The translations under genes and the position numbers were made by a program. This document shows positions 6,313-10,952 of a stretch of 10,952 nt of DNA, piece after piece. The stretch comes from Clostridiales bacterium (GTDB taxonomy: Bacteria > Bacillota > Clostridia > Lachnospirales > Lachnospiraceae). The stretch is taken from contig JAAZDA010000369.1 of assembly GCA_012512995.1 (NCBI GenBank), forward strand, positions 1 through 10,952. Reading direction: 5' to 3'. Under the pieces are notes generated by a model, which was given only the letters and a program-made list of their open reading frames with translations, was not told the origin of the DNA and did not search any database. How positions within the stretch are numbered: the first letter of the stretch is position 1; each line of letters opens with the position of its first letter.

Positions 6313-6350
6313 ACAGCCCGGAGCTATTTATCAGTCTCCGGGCTGTTTTT
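6313..6350 (+). terminator. Intrinsic terminator after the Hpt gene
   Basis: A perfect 11-bp stem, ACAGCCCGGAG (6313-6323) with CTCCGGGCTGT (6336-6346), and a 12-nt loop are followed by a run of five T (6346-6350). This is a strong rho-independent terminator 90 bp after the stop codon. Confidence 0.9.
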
Positions 6351-6391
6351 ATGACTGTAAATAATAGACAAAAGCATCCTGAGCATGTTTA

Positions 6392-6419
6392 TTGCCTATT
6401 CGGAAAGCATTGATATAAT
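6392..6419 (+). promoter_or_regulatory. Promoter of the coiled-coil membrane protein gene
   Basis: A perfect TATAAT (6414-6419) lies 16 bp after TTGCCT (6392-6397, 4 of 6 matches to the -35 consensus). Transcription would start near 6426, leaving a leader of about 125 nt before ATG 6550. Confidence 0.6.
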
Positions 6420-6425
6420 AAGGAT

Positions 6426-6549
6426 ACGCGTCTGAAGGGGAGCGTCCGGAAGCATTCCTTTCCCAGATGTAATCATGTCTTTTTAATCACGCAGCGCTCG
6501 CTGCAAAAGTCACAGCAGGAAAAGAAGTTATCATAAGATCGGAGGATAA
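6426..6549 (+). promoter_or_regulatory. Long leader with small hairpins, no recognised riboswitch
   Basis: The predicted 5' leader contains a hairpin GCAGC-GCTC-GCTGC (6491-6504) followed by AAAAG, and a weaker fold around GGAA-GCA-TTCC in the 6450s. It does not match any riboswitch class I can recall by sequence. GGAGG at 6541-6545 is the ribosome site, 4 nt before ATG 6550. Confidence 0.3.
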
Positions 6550-8646
6550 ATGGAGGACGTTTACAGGAACAACGAGCCGGATGATGAATATTTCGGCGAG
6601 GAAAGAACAATACAGCCACAATATGTTTTGCTTGCGGTGGCAGTGATTATCATGTTGGGGATCATTATATTCTTTACAGCAAGATCGCTCAGGAACGGCA
6701 GCGGTACAACAGACCAACTGAGTTCTATTGACAGGACAATAAGTGAGAATTCTGAAATACTGGCGAAAACAAATGATTTTGCCAGTGAGTCCACAGAACA
6801 TTACAATGCTATTGACAAAACACTTGATGAAATACAAAGAAAGCTAATTGATTATTCAGGAAAAATTGACGGAACAACTGACGCAAAGGCAAGGAAAGAG
6901 ATGCAGACCACACTCAGTACGCTTGAAACAGAGGTGAACAGTCTGATAGAGCGTGTAAATACCAGCCGAAGCGATACAGAAAAGCTCATAAATGAAATAA
7001 TGAGCGCAGAAAATGATAACAAAGAATCAATAACAAACAATACAAGTGAAATAAAAGAAAGCACAACGGCTCTCAAAGAGGACCTGGCGGCGAAATATGA
7101 AGCATTGAAAAAAGGAAATGATTCTATAAGCGGCAGTATATCATCTCTTGAGAGTTCACTTTCTTCACTTATTGAAAGCTATGGTTCGAAAAGCGATGCG
7201 AATTACAGAGACCTGACGTCATTGCTCAAAGAAGTCAGAACAGATCTGAGCAATACAGTCGACACAGATTACAGGGCACTGACAGTTCTTATAGATAAGA
7301 ACGGTACAGAAATCGAGAGCGCGCTGGATGGCAAGATCAAGGAGTTGACGGCACTGGAGAAGCAGCAATATGACAATCTTACAGCGTCGCAGAATACAGC
7401 AATAAGTAAGATCGATTCATTAACGGCTAATGTCGGTTCGAATCATGCTGATCTCATTACCAGATCTGATGATATAAAGAACACGATAACATCAAATCAT
7501 CAGGCAGAGACAGCGCAGATAACAGAGACGACTAATAACCTGAATACAAATATGTCAGAATATTTTACGACATATAATCAGGCACAGTCTACGGGTAATG
7601 ATGCACTTCAAGGCTTGATTCAGGCACTTTCAGACAATGTGACACAGTCTTTTATATCTGCCAGTAACGGCAAAGAGCTCCTTGCATCCGCGTTGCTGGC
7701 GAAAGGTATGGATGTAAAGACTACTTACGGGCAGGACACCAGTGACAGAGTAACATTCAAACAGTATGCTGATGCAATTTCGGGTCTTGAACAGACAATT
7801 ACGGTTGATGAAATACCTGCAGCTTCAATAGAGTATTCATATCATTATCATGTTGACGGCAATGGTAATAATACCGGGGAAAAGGAATATCTTACGGATA
7901 GTGGTGGGTGTTACACGGTTCCATATGTTCATCACCACGTGGGAAGCTGTTATGGCACGGTGACTGTTGAAGAAGGACCTTGCCTTGGCGAGGGCTGCTC
8001 AACAGACCCGAGCACAGGGTTCCAGACTTGCAGATACAAACGCACGGTTACGTACGATAATGGGCAGACAAGCACTTCAATTGAAACACGAACGCACGCA
8101 GGTGCCGGTAATGGTGGAAATCATGTAAACAGTTCCTCAAGATCAACAAGTCTTTATCTGAAGTGCGGATTATCAGAAGGACAGCAGTTGGGATATGGTA
8201 AGAATTGTGGATATAATGATGGTCAGATTACAGAAGCACACATCAAATGGGATCCGAATAATGGTGCAAGTACTTTGAGCAGTGAGCCGAAGACATTTAC
8301 TGCTCCGGTCATATCATCGGCCCAGGATAATCCGGATGAAGAGTCTGATGAAGCTGCATCAACAAAAGAAGAGGCATCAAATATGGCTTCATCGACTGCG
8401 GATGCGGCGACGGGTAATTCAGCAACGGATAATACATCAGCAGGGAGCACAGTTATAGAAAATTCATCGTCCGCAGATGCGTCAACAGCAGATATATCAG
8501 ATGAAGAATCATCCTCGGCCGCCACTTCATCATCCCCCGGGGCTGCTTCGTCTCCATCGGATGCAACTTCGTCATCATCGGAGGCTGCTTCATCGCCAGC
8601 GGTGGAAAAGCCAGAAGCTGCGGCTACAGAGAAATCATTATATTGA
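6550..8646 (+). CDS. Single-pass membrane protein with coiled coil, Cys/His-rich domain and Ser/Ala-rich tail
   Basis: I do not recognise a named family for this 698-residue protein. In order it shows an acidic N-terminal tail (1-24), one hydrophobic segment YVLLAVAVIIMLGIIIFFTA (25-44), and a long hydrophilic region (about 50-380) rich in Ser, Thr, Asn, Asp, Glu and Lys with heptad-like spacing, likely coiled coil. A short motif ELLASALLAKGMDV (about 376-390) recalls segments in Firmicute phage tail and surface proteins. A domain with seven cysteines follows (454, 467, 478, 483, 494, 539, 553) and His clusters (YSYHYH, VHHHVGSC), then a Ser/Ala/Asp/Glu low-complexity tail (about 580-690). 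No LPxTG sorting signal is seen. An extracellular stalk with a disulfide- or metal-stabilised tip is a reasonable inference. However, Arg residues follow the membrane segment and acids precede it, which leaves the topology uncertain. It probably shares a transcript with the ATPase 91 bp downstream. Confidence 0.75.
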   Translation: MEDVYRNNEPDDEYFGEERTIQPQYVLLAVAVIIMLGIIIFFTARSLRNGSGTTDQLSSIDRTISENSEILAKTNDFASESTEHYNAIDKTLDEIQRKLIDYSGKIDGTTDAKARKEMQTTLSTLETEVNSLIERVNTSRSDTEKLINEIMSAENDNKESITNNTSEIKESTTALKEDLAAKYEALKKGNDSISGSISSLESSLSSLIESYGSKSDANYRDLTSLLKEVRTDLSNTVDTDYRALTVLIDKNGTEIESALDGKIKELTALEKQQYDNLTASQNTAISKIDSLTANVGSNHADLITRSDDIKNTITSNHQAETAQITETTNNLNTNMSEYFTTYNQAQSTGNDALQGLIQALSDNVTQSFISASNGKELLASALLAKGMDVKTTYGQDTSDRVTFKQYADAISGLEQTITVDEIPAASIEYSYHYHVDGNGNNTGEKEYLTDSGGCYTVPYVHHHVGSCYGTVTVEEGPCLGEGCSTDPSTGFQTCRYKRTVTYDNGQTSTSIETRTHAGAGNGGNHVNSSSRSTSLYLKCGLSEGQQLGYGKNCGYNDGQITEAHIKWDPNNGASTLSSEPKTFTAPVISSAQDNPDEESDEAASTKEEASNMASSTADAATGNSATDNTSAGSTVIENSSSADASTADISDEESSSAATSSSPGAASSPSDATSSSSEAASSPAVEKPEAAATEKSLY

Positions 8647-8676
8647 AAAAGTATTTTGCTATATTTTTCTGGTACT

Positions 8677-8737
8677 GTGAACACCAAAAGGAAAGTGATA
8701 AGATAATACGAAACATAAAAATCCAAGAGGTGTTCAC
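8677..8737 (+). promoter_or_regulatory. Inverted repeat around the leader of the DUF815 gene, covering its ribosome site
   Basis: GTGAACACC (8677-8685) is the exact reverse complement of GGTGTTCAC (8729-8737), and one more pair (T8676 with A8738) brings the arm to 10 bp. The right arm contains most of the Shine-Dalgarno AAGAGGTG (8725-8732) and the first base of the ATG. In a read-through mRNA from 6550 the arms could pair and mask the start. A GATAAT (8702-8707) 18 bp after TGAACA (8678-8683) is a possible internal promoter, and its transcript would lack the left arm. Confidence 0.5.
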
Positions 8738-10048
8738 ATGTATCGTCTGACGTCAAAGCTTATTATTTACCGCAATATTGGAAAAGACAGCATTTTGTTT
8801 AAAATGGCTGATATCTGCCACAGGTTCCAAAACGGAGAATATGAGAAAGAGGAACTTATATCAGATATTCTTTGCGAGATCAACAGATTGCTGGATGTAG
8901 CGACGAAATATGGTTTCAATAACAATCTGTGGCATAACTATCTGGCTTTTCTTCTTGCAATGACAGAGACACCGTTCACACTGGTCTCTGAAAAAGTCGG
9001 TGCAAATGAAGGAACAGTCGAGTCTTTTGCCAAGAACGATCTCTCTGTTTTTAAACAGCTTTTTGATTATGATTTTTCTGAAATGGAGAAAGAGCTTGGC
9101 ATAAATTGCTTCTCAACGATACAGCACTATAGGGCTGTCGTGAAAAAGGAGAGAATATTTAATAAGAGCGTCAGTGAAAAGGTCCAGTTGCTCAGCAATG
9201 AGATCGAGACAGCAGAAGATACTGACGATCTTTACAGGATTGTGACTGGATTCTATAAGGAATATGGAGTTGGAAAGTTCGGACTCAACAAGGCTTTTCG
9301 TGTTGATGAGAGCGAAGATGATTTGCTCAGTCCTATCACAGCGACCAGTGATGTAATGCTTGATGATCTTGTGGGATATGAACTTCAGAAGAAGAAACTT
9401 GTTCAGAACACGGAAGCATTCGTTGAAGGCAGAAAGTCAAATAATGTTCTGCTTTATGGTGATGCGGGAACAGGCAAATCGACGAGCATTAAGGCAATCC
9501 TGAATCAATATTATGATAAAGGGTTAAGACTGATAGAGATATACAAGCATCAGTTCAAATATCTGGCGCAGATAATCTCAGAGGTCAAGAACAGAAATTA
9601 CAGATTTATCATATATATGGATGATCTTTCTTTTGAGGATTTTGAGACGGATTATAAGTATCTCAAGGCAGTAATAGAAGGCGGTCTTGAACCAAGACCG
9701 GAGAATGTCCTTATTTATGCGACATCAAACAGGAGACACCTCATACGCGAGAGCTGGAGCGACAGATCAGACAGGAGCGATGATGAAATGCACAGGTCTG
9801 ATACTGTGCAGGAGAAGCTTTCGCTTGCTGATCGTTTTGGTATTTCAATCGGATACTTCCGCCCGGCGCCACAGGGATTCTATGATATAGTTTACGCACT
9901 TGCAGAAAGGTCGCCGGAGATAAAGCTCAGCAGAGAAGAACTTAAGGCTGAGGCAGGAAAATGGGAGCTACAGCATGGAGGTTACTCCGGAAGGACAGCT
10001 CAGCAGTTCATAAACTATCTTCTCGGAACAGCTCCTGAAACAGAGTGA
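8738..10048 (+). CDS. DUF815-type AAA+ ATPase
   Basis: This 436-residue cytoplasmic protein has an N-terminal helical region (1-210) and an AAA+ ATPase core of the DUF815 family. Visible motifs are the lead-in LDDLVGYELQKKKLVQNT, Walker A GDAGTGKST (241-249), Walker B FIIYMDDLSFE (Asp295, Asp296), sensor 1 YATSNRR (from 327) and EKLSLADRFGISIGYF (ADRF at 364-367) near the arginine-finger position. Family members are widespread in Firmicutes and Proteobacteria, but their substrate is not established. A small tandem acidic-basic stretch WSDRSDRSDDE sits in the loop before ADRF. The ATG at 8738 has AAGAGGTG 5 nt upstream. It lies 91 bp after the membrane coiled-coil gene with no terminator between, so they may be co-transcribed; an internal promoter is also possible. 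A good terminator follows the stop. Confidence 0.88.
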   Translation: MYRLTSKLIIYRNIGKDSILFKMADICHRFQNGEYEKEELISDILCEINRLLDVATKYGFNNNLWHNYLAFLLAMTETPFTLVSEKVGANEGTVESFAKNDLSVFKQLFDYDFSEMEKELGINCFSTIQHYRAVVKKERIFNKSVSEKVQLLSNEIETAEDTDDLYRIVTGFYKEYGVGKFGLNKAFRVDESEDDLLSPITATSDVMLDDLVGYELQKKKLVQNTEAFVEGRKSNNVLLYGDAGTGKSTSIKAILNQYYDKGLRLIEIYKHQFKYLAQIISEVKNRNYRFIIYMDDLSFEDFETDYKYLKAVIEGGLEPRPENVLIYATSNRRHLIRESWSDRSDRSDDEMHRSDTVQEKLSLADRFGISIGYFRPAPQGFYDIVYALAERSPEIKLSREELKAEAGKWELQHGGYSGRTAQQFINYLLGTAPETE

Positions 10049-10060
10049 TAAGGATAGTAT

Positions 10061-10104
10061 AAAGGCCCCGATATCATCTTGCGGATGACGGGACCTTTGT
10101 TTTT
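10061..10104 (+). terminator. Intrinsic terminator between converging genes
   Basis: AAAGGCCCCG (10061-10070) pairs with CGGGACCTTT (10089-10098) with one mismatch, and an inner TCATC/GATGA stem closes the loop. GTTTTT follows. It ends the DUF815 transcript; on the minus strand the T-tract is weak, so it may only partly serve tmcAL. Confidence 0.75.
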
Positions 10105-10108
10105 ATGA

Positions 10109-10951
10109 TCAGATGATGACAAGCTCTTTCTCATATTCTGAGCGGACAGTACTGTGAAAACCGGAGCTGAATTTCTGCGCCGCTATGCTGTCATAGATAA
10201 ACGAACACCTTACTTCTTCATTAAGCATATCTTTGAAAACAGGATCGAGAACTGCAGCGGCTTTTGAAACAGATGTTATGAGAGGAATGTCAGCGTTAAC
10301 CTTGATGGCCGTCAGTAGTGGTGCACTGTCCTTCCTGAAGCCCAGGACCCTTGCGTAGCCTGTAAGCCCGGCATTCATATAACTTTCAAAGCGTTCTTTT
10401 GTCATACCAAGTGTGATGTGAAGCAGAGCTCTTGAAACTGCTGTCCAGGTCATGTTCCTGGACTTGAGCCGGGAGCAACGCTCTGAAAAGCTCATATAAG
10501 TTGATCGATCATTCATTATCCTGCGGGACAGATCAGTTCCGACACCGAAGAACGCAGACAACTGATCATTGTAATCGGAACTGCTGAGGGCTCCGTCCGG
10601 ACCTGGATTCATAAGATAGTAATAGAGCGGCGCTGAGAGATCATCTGCTGTTACAGGTGCACTCACGCCAAGAGCTGACAACAGAAGCTCAGTCATACGG
10701 GAAGGACATGTTTTGCCAAGATATGACTTTATGCTTTCCAAGGCGCAGGAGTTTTTATCAATTTCTGATCTTATATCTGAAGCATGGCTGCATTCAGTAC
10801 GCTTTATTGCGCAGGGCCTTATCTGACTGCAGGACTCAGCAATCCACCTCAGGTATTCAGCACCGAGGACATCATTGGGCAAATCAGGAAGAAAGCCGCC
10901 AAGGGCTTTATTTCGTGCGGCCGGAAAACTAAGACCTGACCTGATGCATTT
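10109..10951 (-). CDS. tmcAL: tRNA(Met) cytidine acetate ligase TmcAL, C-terminal part (runs off right edge)
   Basis: The minus-strand frame is open from the right edge to TGA at 10109-10111 and gives the last 280 residues of TmcAL (older name DUF795, nucleotidyltransferase-like). This enzyme uses ATP and acetate to make N4-acetylcytidine at the wobble position of elongator tRNA-Met. Recognisable pieces are GLSFPAARNKALGGFLPD and LPNDVLGAEYLRWI (the family's SPNxxLGxEYL), then RRIMNDRSTYMSF, and ARVLGFRKDSAPLLTAIK with PLIT after it. The N-terminal nucleotide-binding domain with its HNGH motif lies outside the window. A TTG near 10880 is not a start, because the family-like sequence continues upstream of it to the edge. 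The gene converges on the DUF815 gene with 60 bp between stops. It is a housekeeping gene, supporting the view that the right half is resident chromosome. Confidence 0.88.
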   Translation of the reverse strand, partial: KCIRSGLSFPAARNKALGGFLPDLPNDVLGAEYLRWIAESCSQIRPCAIKRTECSHASDIRSEIDKNSCALESIKSYLGKTCPSRMTELLLSALGVSAPVTADDLSAPLYYYLMNPGPDGALSSSDYNDQLSAFFGVGTDLSRRIMNDRSTYMSFSERCSRLKSRNMTWTAVSRALLHITLGMTKERFESYMNAGLTGYARVLGFRKDSAPLLTAIKVNADIPLITSVSKAAAVLDPVFKDMLNEEVRCSFIYDSIAAQKFSSGFHSTVRSEYEKELVII

Positions 10952-10952
10952 C

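Noticed and set aside
6426..6549. Riboswitch in the leader of the membrane-protein gene
   Set aside because: Only short hairpins are visible, and conserved cores of the common classes (c-di-GMP, TPP, glutamine, guanidine, fluoride) are not found by eye.
8223..8756. Minus-strand 177-codon acidic, low-complexity frame
   Set aside because: It is the complement of the Ser/Ala-rich tail codons of the membrane protein; its Asp/Ala repeats arise from that bias, and it has no supported start.
1..10952. CRISPR array or insertion sequence
   Set aside because: No regularly spaced repeats, no transposase and no terminal inverted repeats with target duplication are seen.

Overview
The window looks like chromosome from a low-to-moderate-GC Firmicute of the Clostridia, most likely an Oscillospiraceae (Ruminococcus-like) gut or rumen bacterium. 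This placement is an inference from strong GGAGG-type ribosome sites, ordinary sigma-A promoters, a methyltransferase/Y-polymerase/YolD set typical of Firmicute mobile elements, and the DUF815 ATPase and TmcAL families. No rRNA or other species-level marker is present.

The window falls into two halves that meet near 5608-5667. The left half (1 to about 5608) reads as the end of an integrated mobile element or a genomic island. It starts with GC-rich remnants: the 3' end of a DNA cytosine methyltransferase, immediately followed in frame by the 3' stump of a Y-family DNA polymerase, which overlaps by 4 bp an intact YolD-like gene. After a clear promoter and a dyad operator-like site comes a more AT-rich three-gene cassette on the same strand. 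It encodes a RhuM-family protein (1241-2260), a DUF4238 protein (2282-3382), and a DinG/XPD-like iron-sulfur helicase (3421-5473) whose frame is broken at a run of eight A. Gaps are 21 and 38 bp, so it looks like one operon. A protein with a helix-turn-helix-like N-terminus, an uncharacterised protein and a helicase on an island edge make a plausible but unproven defence or element-maintenance module.

The boundary is marked by a 58-nt piece identical in form to the 3' three quarters of a tRNA-Ala (anticodon CGC). It has intact anticodon and T arms, a 3' acceptor strand and discriminator A, but no 5' acceptor strand or usable D arm. This is the classic scar at the distal end of an element integrated in a tRNA gene. 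The last 100 bp of the element carry two hairpins, one of which contains an inverted copy of 9 nt of the tRNA anticodon loop and stem.

The right half (about 5670 to 10952) looks like resident chromosome. It has a small stand-alone Hpt (histidine phosphotransfer) protein with its own promoter and terminator. Next, behind another promoter, is a pair: a 698-residue single-pass membrane protein with a long coiled-coil-like region, a Cys/His-rich domain and a Ser/Ala-rich tail, followed by a DUF815 AAA+ ATPase. A 10-bp inverted repeat brackets the gap between these two genes, and its right arm covers the ribosome site and the start codon of the ATPase gene. A terminator separates them from the converging C-terminal part of tmcAL (tRNA-Met cytidine acetate ligase), which runs off the right edge.

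The most interesting points are the tRNA scar with its inverted anticodon-loop copies, the RhuM-DUF4238-DinG cassette with its dyad operator and a perfect 13-bp palindrome inside rhuM, the A8 frameshift in the helicase, and the inverted repeat that could control translation or transcription of the ATPase gene.
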